This document shows positions 1 to 12,990 of a DNA stretch of 64,000 nucleotides, in pieces. The stretch spans positions 14,880,001 through 14,944,000 of the forward strand of contig NC_071331.1 in the NCBI RefSeq assembly GCF_010183535.1, given 5' to 3'. This stretch comes from Caenorhabditis remanei. Lineage: Eukaryota; Nematoda; Chromadorea; Rhabditida; Rhabditidae. The position numbers were made by a program, and so were the translations under genes. A model generated the notes under the pieces. It saw only the letters and a program-made list of their open reading frames with translations. It was not told the origin of the DNA and did not search any database. The stretch's first letter is position 1. Every line of letters starts with the position of its first letter.

Positions 1-143
1 AGACGAACCAAATTCAATTAGAAAAGCGTTGCTTCTCAAAAATTGAGTTATATATTTTCACTGTGTCAACAACAAACTAATAAACAAAGAAAGACAGAAA
101 TTCAGTGGTATTTGTGTCTTTTCTAGTTTCTGAAACAACTTAC

Positions 144-3100
144 AGTTGATCGTCTGCTTCTCATAACTCCTTCTTCAACACTATCTTTGGCTTTCAATCC
201 ACCACTACTTCCAGATTGTTTTGAGAGGATATCCTCAGTTTCATCTGTATTATCTCGGGCAGATTGCTGTGAAATACCACCACTGAGTGGTCCATTCTCA
301 GCAACAAAAGCATTCAAACGTTCTTCCATTTGCAGTTTAGCACGTGGAAATCGTTCTTTATATACACTCGTTCGATTCACCATTTCGAGATTGTATTCGT
401 TCAGGAACTTCATGGGACTTCTGGAAATGAACTAGTTAAATTCAGAATAAGTTTTCAGCGAACATACGTTAAACTACGACTCCTCGGACGGTTCAAAAAC
501 GCATTTTGAGCTGCTACCTGCTGTTGTGAGGCCATATCGTCATATGATTCATTGCTATCAAACCGTGATGAATTTTGTCGAGTCGGTCCCGATACTCTTG
601 TCTGTTCGAGCATTTCACCGATTTGTTCCGATGACGAATATTGACTCTGTAGTGATCGATAACGAAATTTGACAAGAAGAGGTCTTTGGAATAAATTTCT
701 GCTCATTTCTAGAACCGGAATATATAACCGGCAAGAATGTGAAAAATAAAAAAGAGCTTTCTGACCGATTTTCGGTTAGAACGAAAAAATGTAGCATCTT
801 CTGATTCAGTTTTGTAGTTTCTACGGAAAATAAAAACAAAACTCACCGAAACGCCCGAATTGCTCCCAGTGCCAGGTGTACCGTAACCACTTGTTGATGG
901 AAGAGAAGCGAGTGACCAGCGGCGTGTATCCTGTACAGGAGCCATCAAGGAGCTGCCATTACGCGCCGAATAGGTTCTGCAAGCACTATTGAAATTGTGT
1001 TGAGTGTTTCTATTGAATACTCGATTTCAATTAATAATTTCTCTTTTCAGTTAATAGTTTTCTGAAAAACTGATACGTATTGGTCGAACAACGAAATTTT
1101 TGAAGTTCTGTGAAAAAACAGAAATTAGGCGTGTCCCGTGATGAATATCATATGGGTAACGATAACAAAACTAAGAATGAAGTGAATAACAATGAACCCT
1201 CCACTGGCCAAAGCACGTAGAAGTTGAAAAGAGTTAACATTTTTAGACTTTCAATCGAAAGAAAACCGTGAAAACTTTGAACATTGGACCAAACAACTAG
1301 CGAAGATTAGAAGAGGAGGAACAATAAAAAAACAACAAAAATCACAAGTTTTCGAACATTCGCACTCTTCAGCAGGGCGGCAGCCTGTTTGTCGATATCG
1401 AAGTTTGTTGACATCAAGTCAGTTAACTTCGTGTGAAAGGGGGAGAGGGCGACTTATTTTTGAACATACGCTGTCAATGCGTTGATTCTTAGTAATAGAA
1501 GGTGCTTGTTTTCATTCAAATAAACTAATAAGAAGTGATTTAAGAGTTAGTTCTAATCTATATCATTTTTTACGGTCCCTGATGAATATTAGGTCTTCAA
1601 AGAGTTTACCTTAATGTAATTGCTCCACTATGTACTGAACTTCCAGAACTACTGGGTGCAGCACCGCCTGCAGCGCCAAAGTTATGAGAAGATGAAGTGG
1701 ATCTTTGCGGCACACGCATCGGCGATCGACATCGCTGCATAGTGACTGGTGATGTAGATGAATGCAAAGACGGACGATTCGCGGGTGAACGATTGGCAGA
1801 AGATGTGGAAAATGAAGAAAGTGCAGTAGTTGATGATTTTGTAGCGGGATGCAATGAAGATGTAGACGTGTTAAAGCTATTTGTAGAACTACTGGAAAGC
1901 TGTGGATCAGAATGTCCGAGAGAAGAACGGATGCGGCATAAATTTGTCATTGAGGCACTTGACCATCCAGTCGAAGCTGCTGTCTGGTTCGTTTCTGATT
2001 CACCTGAAAACAAAAGTATAACTGTTGGGGAACATGGTATTGTATAAAATACAAAGAATCGCTAGAAAAAAAACATTAAAAATGAACAAGCAAAGCAGAA
2101 TAATACTCAACAATTCTCAATTTTTCATGTTTTTTGAGGCATGTTCCCGTGATTATAAAAAATTCATAGTTTTCACTGCATTTTTGCTTCAAATTTTTAG
2201 AACAATAGAAGTTTGAATAATTGGCTAAACACGTGTTTCTTGATTTTTAATTGATGATTCATATCCAACTGTTTGGACACGAGTTGTATCGTCATTATAA
2301 CCTTTTTTTGGGTATTTTTGTAATAATGAATCTTAAAATCTCACCGTGAATTGCCATGGTCCTCCTTCGATTCCGTTTCAGAAGCCTCTCAACATTTGTG
2401 ACACTGTTACTGTCTGATGAATCATTTCCTCCACCTCCTCCCTGTGGCCGATGAAATGATCTTCTAGGAGGTATCATCAGACTACCACTTCCTTTCCAAA
2501 CGAGTCCTGATGCTGAAGAAGAGGAGGCAAATAGTGCGGCTCCTGCTACTGATGCACCAGTGTCGCTTTCGGAGTCAGAATTCTGAAAGAAAGAATATGT
2601 TTGGAAGGTTTTTTCTTTTTTTTTGAGTGAAAGAAAAAAGAAAAAGGGATCTATTATTCAAAAAGGCAAATTTTTCAGTCGTCGTTGAAAGAACGGAACG
2701 ACGGAAATAACAGGAAATAAATTAAAAACGAGCCAAGGAGAGGACTCAACACGTCAACGAGGAACAAGGTTTTCAACGGATGTTTGGCTTTTAAGAAAAT
2801 AAGAAGACTTGTTTTCGATCCTTTTTTGCTCATGGGGCGAAACTGACCGACAAGTTTCAAATGACTCTTCCCAAACATTTCAGAGTCAAGAAAAAACGTT
2901 GGGGAAAAAGTCGAGATTTGCATCTATCTCTTTCTTACTAACAGGCCAAAGTTCTCCTAATGCAACTGACATTTCTTTTTCGCCTTCTTCGCCATTTTTG
3001 CTCTATTTTTTGTCATGACATGCTCATTTGAGTAAGCTGGGAAGAGTTTAAAAATAGCTGGAAAAAAATTGAAGAATCAAGAAAAGTAAAATTGAAAGGA

Positions 3101-6100
3101 AGGAGTTGTAATCTAATTATTGTTTGACGTACTATTTTTCCTATCAGATAATCTTATTCAATTGAGAATTTTATAATCCATAGAACTCATATGATTTTCA
3201 CATTCAAAAGAGACAAAAAGATTCCCTCATGAAATGTGAGTGAGAGAGAGCGAGTATGAGTATTGGATTAACTCTTGTTCCTTTTGGACCACACCATCAC
3301 CATCATTATTTTCCAATTTTTGAGATCGATAATGAAATAATGTGAGGAGAAAAAAAGGGGAGCTCCCGGAGCACACACAAATGCGATGAGGGTGTCTACG
3401 CATTTTTAATTAGGACAACGGCGACAACGACGAAGACATTTCCTTGGGGGACCAATCAGTTTGTGTGCATGGAAAGAAGGGAGTGACAAATGTTTTCCGG
3501 TTTGGAAGCTTTTTCACGACATGAATAAAGTGATAGCTTAGAGAAAAGAAAAGAAAACACACGCAGTAATAACATGTCAAGTACTCTATTTAGCTGCAAT
3601 GATAATTCGGAGCGGACAATTTATTTTTTCTGATTGATAACGTTTAATGTACGAGAAACTTCATCAAAATGAGATTACTTTTAAATTCGATGCAAAACTT
3701 CAGAACGAGAATGACTCAAAGATCAAATTAATTCGTTTCCGGTAGGAAAACGAATCGTCAAAATAGCAGGAAAAACGCTCAAAAAGAAAAAGAGAGCTTC
3801 TCATACCGGAAAGAAATACGGAAGTACTCTTGGGAAATTGTACCACAAGTTAATGCACTGAAAATGCGTAAAGGGAAATGAGATGAAGAAAAATATCTCT
3901 GAATGAATCAAACACTTGCCGCAGGGCTTTCAGAAAAGTGTGAAATGTACCTCGGTACTCAAGTTTGAAAGTGACACCGAGTGACAGCTTTGTAAAATTT
4001 AAGGTTGTAACTTTTTCGAGGTAAAAAATCCTAAAGCCGAGTTGACGACAGTTAGAATTATACTTGTCGGTCCGAAAAGTTAAGTGTAAAATAATAAATC
4101 ACCAAAAAATATATTGAAATACACTAAAACGTCAAGAGAACGAAAACCCGAAAAAATGTCTGGCGATGCGTTCCGGGTCATAAAATGTCAGTGAGGGGGA
4201 CAGATAAGAAAGTGGGTGAAAGAGAGGAGAACTGAGTCAACCAAAGAAGTTAATCAACTATGAATGGCGTCGAAAAAGAGTGCAATCGTATCGCTTCAAC
4301 GAAATACATCAAAAATTTCTGGAAAACTGACTATGAGCCGCGCGTTTTGGGGTCCAAAAGAAATAAAATTGACAAAAGAAAGAGACGGGAGATAATCGAC
4401 ATTTGAATGACAAATTCGTTGTGTTGTGGGGCCAGGCAGCAAAAATATCGAATTTCTTTTTCCCCCACAGAATCTACATTTTTTTTCACCACTAAAATGA
4501 TTGAATTCGTTGATTTAATAAAAATAACAAATTGACCAAGATGTTTTTGATCCGTCGTTCACATTTTTGTAGAAATATTCGAGTGTGAATTAGAATTCTT
4601 CAAGATTTCACACTTAAAAAGATTGGAGAAGTTAGAATGAAAATATGGGAATTGTGAAGAAAATCAATGTAAATATTTTAGAAAAGTGAACCAATAATTG
4701 AATGTGAAATTTCGCCGTTCAGACTGCGATGATTTTTCGAATTTTCTGCTTCAGTTCACAACGGAAACTTTCAATTGTCATTGATTTTTGCATTTCGTTC
4801 GAAAAGCTTTTATAAAAACTAAATCAATGAGGTTCTGATAAGAAGCTTTCATACATTCACTCCTGTTATTTGATTGAATATTAAAAATAGTCTAAAGTCA
4901 AAAAAATAACAATATGATTAGAACATAACTGATAAAGGGAAGTAGTTTGAAAACAATGAAATTTAATTAATTCTAAAAGCTAGTTTGGTATTAATGCTCC
5001 AGGAGCTTGAAAGACTGTTCACTGCGGGAAAATGAGAGAAAACAAACGTAAATGACGCCAGCCGGACGGTTGGCGTACTCTTCGTGCGTTTTTTCTATTT
5101 TCCATCGCCTGGACACTTGAGAGAACTCTTTCTCGCCTCTTTTTTTCTCCCAAAATATCATCATTCTTTTTCTCAATGTGTGTGCAAATCCTCAAAAGTG
5201 TGTATTATCGATTTTTGACAACTCTAAACACAAGAAAAGAGGCTAACCACTCTTTTTGCGATACTTGAAATCGAGAAGAATTGGTCAAAAGTTGGTCTTT
5301 TTACGATAGTCATTTACTCGTGCAAGCTTGCAAGTTTAAGAGCAAAAATGAGAAAAAAAGAGGAATTTTCTTTGAAAAGAAAAGTTTTCAGGATACTGTA
5401 TGCGGGGAATATTCGAAAGGTGTTTACACTCATATCAGTTACCGTATCCTGTTCCTCAATGCCAACTGCTAAAAAGAAAAATTGAATCGAAATTGATTGA
5501 AAACTTACAATAAATTTAGACGAAGTGCTACTACAAAATCATATCAAAAGTGTGTCTACTGTTCCTCTTACAACTAATGGAAGACTGAGAAAAGAAAACA
5601 TTCCTAGCGAACGAGAGCTAATTATTTATCCATCGTTTCATATCCACGCCCTATTTTTCTTTGATTAATACATTTCTAAAGTGGTAATGAGTCAGTGTCA
5701 AACAGTATTTTTTGATTGAGCAATCAAATGAGTCACAAGAAAAAATCACAGGAAGAAATGAAGAGAAAACTTACATGGTGAGTGCGGAATGTCGGTGACA
5801 TAGACATAGTTGGAGAAATCGAACGAATTGGACGAGAGAGAACTGGTGAGAAGACAATTGGTGGTACATTGATACAGTCGGAAGATGAACGGTTACTCTG
5901 AAAATGAAAAATGAATTTTTGATGTAAAGTTAAAATATATTTCAATTTTATGATACATAAACCCCTAGGCCGGAGAGATACGGTATCATATTGGAAAATT
6001 AGTTTTTTTTTTCAGTTTGAACTCGTAAAAAACAGTACTCACATTCCTTGAAAACCGCTTTTTCATGTCGATGATAGACAAGGATTTCAAAATATTTTCA

Positions 6101-9100
6101 GAATTTTCCAGCGAAAAGTGAGAAATAGAGAGAATAGGGGAGCAGGTGTCTGCCTAACGACTAATTAGTTTTTCCGTTTACTTCAAAAAACTGAACAAAA
6201 ACAAACTTTTCGTGAACATTTATTTCTATTTTGGCAGTTTGTTCGCAACTCCTCACTTGAACTCAAAGTATTCTAGATCTTGATTTTTCAATACACTTAC
6301 TCTTCTAGGTTTGAATAACTGCATTGTTCTTTCTGATTATTTTTCAAAAATTTCTTCAGTCTCCGGATCGAGTAATTTCAAAAAGTGTACTACGGGCCGA
6401 CGGCCCTGCGTACATTAAAAGAAAGAACTGTACAACTGATTCCTTCTTTTTCGGGACACAAGAAAAGAAAGAACGAAAAGAAGATACGGGCGGTAGTTTT
6501 TCTTTTTCCCCTAATATATTACACTCTTCCCCTTTTTAGTATTCCTCCTTTTTCCTCCTTACAAAGAGATATCTTTCTCTTTTATTCACTACTAATTAAC
6601 TTAATTTGACACTAATACGCGTCTGATATGGGAGGTGAACAAAATTAAAATGTTTCCGTTTTAATTTTAGTTTTTAAAAACAATTGAAGTCTTTCGTAGG
6701 TTACGGTAGAAAGAGAAGAAAGGTTTCAAGTCTAGACTTGATATTTGATATTTTATTTTAACTATTTAAATATACAGAAAATGTCACTGGAGGTCAGGTA
6801 CAGTCCCTCACGAGACTAAACCTGAGAAAGGAAACCGGGAATAAGGAATTATAAAATAGGTGTTGGGCAAGGGGGAGGGAGAATAAAGAAAGAAAAAAAA
6901 AATCAGAATCGTGCAATATTATTTACAAGAAGAGAGTTGAATTCCGATGGGCAAAGGAAATGGGGAACATTAATAGTTAAGGCATTCCAAATAGGTATTA
7001 CAGTTGAGAAAAAATTAGAGCAATTAGGATTTATACAGATAAGAGACATTGGGCGACGGGAGGAGGAACTTAACCTGACATGGGTCTCAAGACTAGGAAA
7101 ATATGAGGCGCCGATTATAAGATTGTATAAGAGAAGTAGTTGCGCTTTGAGCCTACGGTGGCGCATAGAAAAGAGGTCAAGTTGGGAGAGGCGATCCGAG
7201 TAGGAACAATAAGGTGTGTTACAGCAATAAGGTGTGTTACAGCAATAAGGTGTGTTACAGCAATAAGGTGTGTTACAGCAATAAGGTGTGTTACAGCAAT
7301 AAGGTGTGTTACAGCAATAAGGTGTGTTACAGCAATAAGGTGTGTTACAGCAATAAGGTGTGTTACAGCAATAAGGTGTGTTACAGCAATAAGGTGTGTT
7401 ACAGCAATAAGGTGTGTTACAGCAATAAGGTGTGTTACAGCAATAAGGTGTGTTACAGCAATAAGGTGTGTTACAGAATAAGGTGTGTTACAGCAATAAG
7501 GTGTGTTACAGACTTTGATGCAATTGAATTAGAGTAATTGCATTTATCGAATACGTTCATTGAATATCAAATGGAATATGTGTCATCGTTTCGGAAACTT
7601 TTTTTCAGTTTCACTTTTTTAAGTACAAAAAGAAGAATAGAAGTAAGAACCTAGCATGTCGTATTCTTCAAATTGTTCCAAATTATTTGAATTTCTTTCA
7701 CATTTCCGGATGAACACTCATACTAAAACATGAAAAACCACTCACCAATGCACTTTTTGACCTTCTTGGACTTGGTTCATTCGGCGGTGTCTCATTATCA
7801 TCACTTGAATATTTCATAGTACTCCACATTGGAGACAACAAATTCTGATAACTTGAAGACATTGGAATAGTTATTGAACTATTCGTATCTGACATTGTTG
7901 ATGCAAAACTTGTTCTTCGGTCAGGAGGAGGAGACGTGAGGAATCGAGAAGCAAACGAATTTCCGAAAAGAAATGCTCCACCTCCTCGAAATTCAGGAGA
8001 GTTTTCATCACTTTGACCACCGGGTACTTGAAGATAATGCATTCGTGGCTCCCCATATTCACGGATATCACCCAATGGACTTGGAGAAAGGAATGGAGGA
8101 CTTGGTGGATCGAGAGATATTCTGATATGTGATAGTTGCTCTGATAATCTTTTGAGTCGAGGCGATCTTTGAGGTGATAATGAAGTACGATAAGTATATG
8201 AAGATGTCGGTTGCATACTGAAACGACGATGTGGGTGTAGAGTTGATTTCTGTCTGAAAATGATATAGGTGGTTAGAGTGTTGAGTTGAAAGACAGATGG
8301 GAATGAAAGAAATAGGTTTTTAAATGAAAGATTTGATGGTTTAGTATTTCTATATGAATCTAGGATACGGTAATCTAAATCTAAATTTCGGAGATAAAGT
8401 ATGCTTAAGAAATGTAATGTCAAATGGAGACTCTTCCCTTCAGTGTACGAAAAAACTAAAAATATGAAAGTGTTCTGATGATGACGGATTCACCAGCAAC
8501 CAATGAACCTCCACGATAGAAAAATGCAATAAAGAAGCTCTAAAACGTTAAGATTCCTAGACTCTGAGCTCTTACTATGTTGGCCTTACGCTTGAAATGA
8601 GCCCTGAGTCGAGTCTTTGAGAGAGAAAGAGCACAAGGCTTTATTGCTTTTTTTGAGCTCACATGTGTCCCCTTTCTCTTGCATCCATCTACAACATATT
8701 TCCATTTCGAATCGACCTCAGCCCTTTTTTTTCGTCAAATCGAAACTCAATTTCCTGCTTTTCTTGTTCAATGTTTTCATTTTTATACGAGAAAAACATT
8801 TCAATCGAATACGAGAAAGTCTAGTCATCGCTTCTACTTCTTCTATTGGATTCAGAATCTCTATGACTTCATTTCGGTTCTAGATTGCAACACCGTATTT
8901 GATTGAATGTTGACCTATCTATTCTACTGGGTGTTCCTCTTCTCGTTCTCTTATTTTCTCTTTCTTTTCTTCAATTTGATATGGCAGAGACTAATACGGA
9001 GTGAAGTATGGAAACGTCATCACAAAATACTTTTGATCTTTTCTTTTCGATAGGAAAGGGTCAGTAAATGTAAGAAAATAACTTGAGAATTCAGATGGAA

Positions 9101-10880
9101 TGAGCAGAAAAACGAGCAGATAAGTGGGAAGCTTTTTTGATTAAAAAGAAGAAAAGCACCTGTCAAAATGGGGAAAAATGATATGAGCAGAAAATTATTT
9201 GAGCGGAAAACTCGTTCATCTATGAGTTCAAAACTTATTAATTTTCTGATATTGGAAAACGAATATGAATCGGAAATGAGATGATTCCATACTTTCAAAC
9301 AATTTTACAGCTATTTTTAGTGTCGTTTTCAATTGGAAAAATGCAAAAGATGAATAAGATGTCTCGAGGAGTTCAGGGGTTCAACCGAAAAATATCTACG
9401 TAGAAGATTCGTTTCAGAGAAAAACATCTTATAGACGGTCGTTCGATGTCTCACCAATAAACGATTTCAAAATTACTTTCTCGCTGAAATCTAATCTTCT
9501 AAAAGTGTTATCTTTTCCAGAAAAGATGAATCACAGATGACTTTTTGAGATCTATGAAGCCATGAATATCATAGAGAAATCAGCTTTATGACGTGAATCA
9601 AGTGCAACAGATTATCTCGTTTTCTTTCTTTTCAAATGTTGGAAGAGGACAATATGATTAGAGAAAAGGTCTCGAGTTGAAAGAACTTTTATGGAATAAA
9701 AAACATTTTCATCTGTCCAAAATTTCCCATTTCGAAGTAGCAATTTACTTGTCATTTTGAAGTAGAAATCTGACATTTGTTCGGAGAAAAAATAAATAAC
9801 AAAAGTGATCAACAAATTTTGTTCAAGGATTTAATGAATGAGGAACCTTTTTCAAAAGTTTAAGAAACTGAAAAAGCCATTCGAAGAGATAAAAAGCCCA
9901 ACCGACCGATCGATGCTGAAAGTGAACGATAACTGAAAGTGACTGGAAGGGAATGAGCACATCTGCATGGATAAACTGCGGGATTAGATGGCATCCGTCA
10001 ACGGATTCATCGCCGAGGATTAACTGTTCAGTATATTTTTTTTCTTTTTCTCTCTAACTTCGACATGCTCTATGACTTTTGAGGATTGACGTAGAAGATC
10101 TTGTTACTATGCAACCGAAGTTTGTTATCTCGTAAACTACCGAAATTTTTTATTTTGAATGTGGAGTCTGTCATGTACCTCATAATAAACATTTTAATTT
10201 CTTTATCTTATTGAGTTTAATGGATATCAAAAAAGCAGCTTGAGCTTAAAAATCCAGATGCTGGATGTGCATTTCATATAAATTTCGAGCAATTAAACAA
10301 TAAATTGCAACTTTTTTCTGAGATTCTGATCTCAAAAAAAAGAAGAAATAGAGCTGGAAAAAAGAGAAAAAAGATGGAAGAAAGTATTCTCTATTATTTC
10401 CGTTCACATCGAAAGTCAACCAGCAATCGTCAATTCAATGCACGCAAAACATAAAACAAGACAGCGGAAACATATGGAGAAAAAAAAAGATTTTTGGGTT
10501 TTTTCGCAGTGAGATAGAGTGTTTGAATCTAGTTTTACGACGATAAGTTGGATACATAAAACCTACTTTTTTGATTCATGTTTCGTCTTTTTCTTCTCCA
10601 TAATCACTCCAAAGTTGAGCATTTGATGTTGAATTGAAACTGAAATGAGAATTTGAAATGAATAGAAACATACGACTGAAATGAAGCATGTCAATGATAT
10701 AGCGACAGAAAAGATTTGTGATGTGAATAAAATTATAAATAAAATGAAAATATTTCTGATCCCTTTTCCTGCCCAAACACTCACCTGCTAATCCTCTTTT
10801 TCAGCTCATCACAAGGTTTTCCGTCCGGTGAAAAGGATATTTTCTTTCCGATTTTCGATGTAGAGGGATTACTTTTTATT
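144..10880 (-). CDS. kin-4: MAST-family Ser/Thr kinase, N-terminal part (partial; runs off left edge)
   Basis: Exons read on the minus strand, 5' to 3': ~10785-10880 (upstream border uncertain), 7746-8253, 5775-5897, 2345-2582, 1610-2003, 847-976, 468-646, 144-420; then an intron to the window edge. Every junction keeps frame. Identification rests on the MAST DUF1908 signatures RRWSLASLPSTSGYG (exon 847-976), RPRSRSL (468-646) and VYKERFPRAKLQMEERL (144-420), in the order found in animal MAST1-4. The kinase and PDZ domains must lie outside the window. The N-terminal extension is long, low in complexity and rich in Ser/Pro, with many SP sites and basic patches. MAST kinases are cytoskeleton-associated AGC kinases; C. 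elegans KIN-4 acts in neurons. The most 5' exon (SPDGKPCDELKKRIS) joins 7746-8253 perfectly in phase. It has no in-frame ATG and only a poor acceptor (AATAAAAAG), so the true start is unresolved. Confidence 0.88.
6043..6066 (-). CDS. kin-4: Alternative first coding exon of kin-4 (short isoform)
   Basis: On the minus strand an ATG at 6066 opens MKKRFSRN and runs straight into a strong donor (AAT|gtgagt) in phase 0. It splices in frame to the exon at 5775-5897, which starts S-N-R-S-S-S. No acceptor is seen just upstream, so this looks like the 5' end of a shorter transcript from an internal promoter rather than an internal exon. The basic, Ser-rich start resembles the short N-termini of vertebrate MAST proteins. 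The call comes from sequence alone and is a prediction. Confidence 0.5.
6735..7206 (-). mobile_element. 5'-truncated non-LTR retrotransposon (LINE) fragment
   Basis: The minus strand from 7202 to the stop at 6903 is open. It reads like the C-terminal end of a LINE reverse transcriptase: DRLSQLDLFSMRHRRLKAQ, then LLLLYNLIIGASYFP, a Ser/Arg-rich stretch, then FFSTVIPIWNALTINVP and a final FNSLL. The run of R(R)L-x-LLxLYN, then FF-x-x-x-VIPIWN-x-L, is typical of CR1/RTE/Jockey-type elements. About 170 bases of presumed 3' UTR follow, ending near 6735 in an A-rich stretch (AAAATAAAATATCAAATATC in the element's sense). Everything upstream in the element is missing. The break coincides with an 18-bp minisatellite. 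It lies inside a kin-4 intron in the same orientation as kin-4. The family is not identified, and the outer limits are estimates. Confidence 0.7.
7207..7511. repeat. 18-bp minisatellite, 17 units
   Basis: Fifteen perfect head-to-tail copies of CAATAAGGTGTGTTACAG occupy 7207-7476. One 17-base copy lacking the leading C follows (7477-7493), then one more perfect copy (7494-7511). There are no point differences between units, which implies recent expansion or homogenisation. The array starts where the LINE fragment is truncated and sits in the kin-4 intron between exons 7746-8253 and 5775-5897. Confidence 0.97.
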
Positions 10881-11304
10881 CAAGTTCTATTGGAGAACTT
10901 TATCAAGAAAACATCAGAGATTCGTTCGGAATACGCATATCTGTTCACTTGGTTTCCATTTTTGAAGATGGAGATGAGTAATTGGAATGTTATTTATCAC
11001 AGGAGGATTAATCTGCTTCAAGAATCTTATTCATGTCTTTCCGAACAGTTTCTCATTTCTGAGTCCTAAAAATTTTCATTTCCAATTGTTCAATGTTCCG
11101 AATCGTTTGCACCGCGCGTGTCCTCAACATATGATTCCCAGTGCAAAAGAGCATCGTCATCAAAATGTTCTACTCCGTGTCTTTTTTCGGAATACTTGCA
11201 AACTACGTGCTCGCGGAACACCAATTGTTGCACGCTTATTTTAGTCGTCATTCTTGTTCTCACATCGGAAATTGTTTCTTTTTTTCTTCGGATCATTCTC
11301 CAAA

Positions 11305-12693
11305 ATGAATGAGATGACAATGAATATATTACTATTTCTCTCGGTTTCCGTGCTCAGTTATGTGGTCAGTTTTAAAGTTATTAGAGAATATCAGCTACTG
11401 ATAACAGAAAAATTTAAAGCGATTTTTCAGAGTAGTGAAACAAAGATGATGGTGGTCTGGGGTGAACCAGATTCTGTGGAATCTACTATAAAGAATTCGA
11501 GTATTTCTTGGGATTCATGCATTGAACTTTGTCTATTATCACAAGAGTGTATTGTTAGTTTCTTACGAAGTGAAATTTTAAATCAGTTTATTTTTTTCCA
11601 GATGGCATGGCAGTCCACTGGAACATGTTATATCTATAATTATTATGCAATTACTTCAGTCTCTCAAACAACTTCAGAATATGGATCAGTTGTTGCATGG
11701 AAAGTGAATTCTCCAGATCATCAATGCCCAGTTGGAATGAATCCTCCGACATTTGACAATCAGAATGCAACAGTATGCTAGTTTTAGGGAAAAACCAAAT
11801 CAAAAATTTTAGGGATCAATATTCGTGGATTATGATCCAAGTGATTGGCCAATGTACATTGACTATAACATTTATCTCGATGGAAATAAATGGAAAATGT
11901 CTTATAGTGGTTTGTGATAATGGTTTTATTTTATAACCCCTTTGGAGTTTTTCTTTCAGTGAATCGCAGTTGTAGCGGTGAATTCCAAGACATAATTACC
12001 CATCAAGACGGCTCGGCAATGTGTGTCACTGTTAGTAAAACAAATTGATTTTCCTATAAAAATACTATTTATCCAGAATTGGTACTCCTCAGATGATGGT
12101 GACTTCAGTTTCGATAGAGGCATTGAACTGTGTCGAGAGAATACAGCAATGCTCGCCACTCTTATCTATCCAGAAGATTTTGCATGGTTTCAAAGTGAGT
12201 TTCGAGTTTTGAAACAGTGTAAAACTGATCATTCTGCAGATGATGTGCTAACAAATTTGAGATCAAAACTTTTTGAACCGGATAGTTATGCAAGATTTGA
12301 TGGAAAAAGGAAAGTTAGCTGCCAAGCCACACCAAGTGCACCAGAATGCATTGGTGTAGAGGTATTCCAGAGAAATTGCCTCGCTTCGTCAATTGTGGAA
12401 ATGTTTAGGGATTTGATTTCATCAATACTCCAGTTCCTACATTCGAACATTACAACTGGGTCACCAACTCTTCAGCTCAACATACTCCAGATGATAATTG
12501 TCTTGTGGTCGTTTTTGAAGAGGATGAGCCACCAAAAGTTGATGTCAGAGGGTTTGTTGCAACTCTTTCTTGAAGCGAGCCACTCTGGAAGAGTTGGATT
12601 TTCAGATGTTCCGATACTACAACTCCATTGAAGTCCCGGTTAGTCTTCTGTTCAAATGTTGCATGGACGTTAGACGCCGTGGATTATGACTGA
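11305..12693 (+). CDS. Secreted PAN/CW + C-type-lectin-like protein, paralogue 1 of 3
   Basis: Nine exons: 11305-11364, 11431-11553, 11602-11772, 11813-11909, 11960-12030, 12077-12194, 12240-12361, 12409-12551, 12606-12693 (330 aa). A hydrophobic leader (LLFLSVSVLSYV) fills exon 1. Exons 2-4 encode a PAN_3/CW-type module (MMVVWGEP, WDSCIELC, QCPVGMNPPTF). Exons 5-9 encode a C-type-lectin-like fold (CVTNWY, ELCRENTAMLATL, DDNCLVVVF, VFCSNVAWTL). No EPN or QPD calcium-sugar motif is visible, so classical Ca-dependent sugar binding is not supported. Proteins of this architecture are a large Caenorhabditis family of secreted, often pathogen-responsive factors; that role is inferred here. All introns use GT-AG. 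A poly(A) signal AATAAA lies near 12725. Other in-frame ATGs at 11314 and 11320 could also start it. Confidence 0.88.
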
Positions 12694-12990
12694 TTGCAGG
12701 AACAAATTAGATTCATTGTATATAAATAAAATGTATCAGATTATTCTTTCTGAAGACAAAACGTTTACACATTTCCCTCTCGAATCCAAATTTTTTTTTC
12801 AATTTTGTCTACCTGAGTAGACAAAATAAATCCCTTTAACAAAGAGTCAGAATATTTATTCTTCAATATTTATTTGCAAGATGCACGTCAGTATGAAACA
12901 ATTTGATGTTATTAATGATGCGTTCAATTGCAAAAATGCTCTTTTGAATCATTCAATCTTTTTCTTTTCTTTTGAGTCTTTTTATTCAGA

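Noticed and set aside
7140..7537. Two open frames across the minisatellite encoding six-residue repeats (IRCVTA and CYSNKV)
   Set aside because: An 18-base unit without stops stays open in several frames; there is no start context, splice structure or flanking coding sequence.
10568..10638. Apparent minus-strand exon (FNSTSNAQLWSDYGEEKDET) with an acceptor after kin-4's first exon
   Set aside because: In the phase set by the upstream exon it meets a stop before the donor, while direct splicing of 10785 to 8253 keeps frame. At most a poison or alternative terminal exon.
11090..11320. Overlapping open frames on both strands just upstream of the first lectin-like gene
   Set aside because: Neither strand joins a neighbouring exon in phase or shows a family motif; probably promoter sequence.
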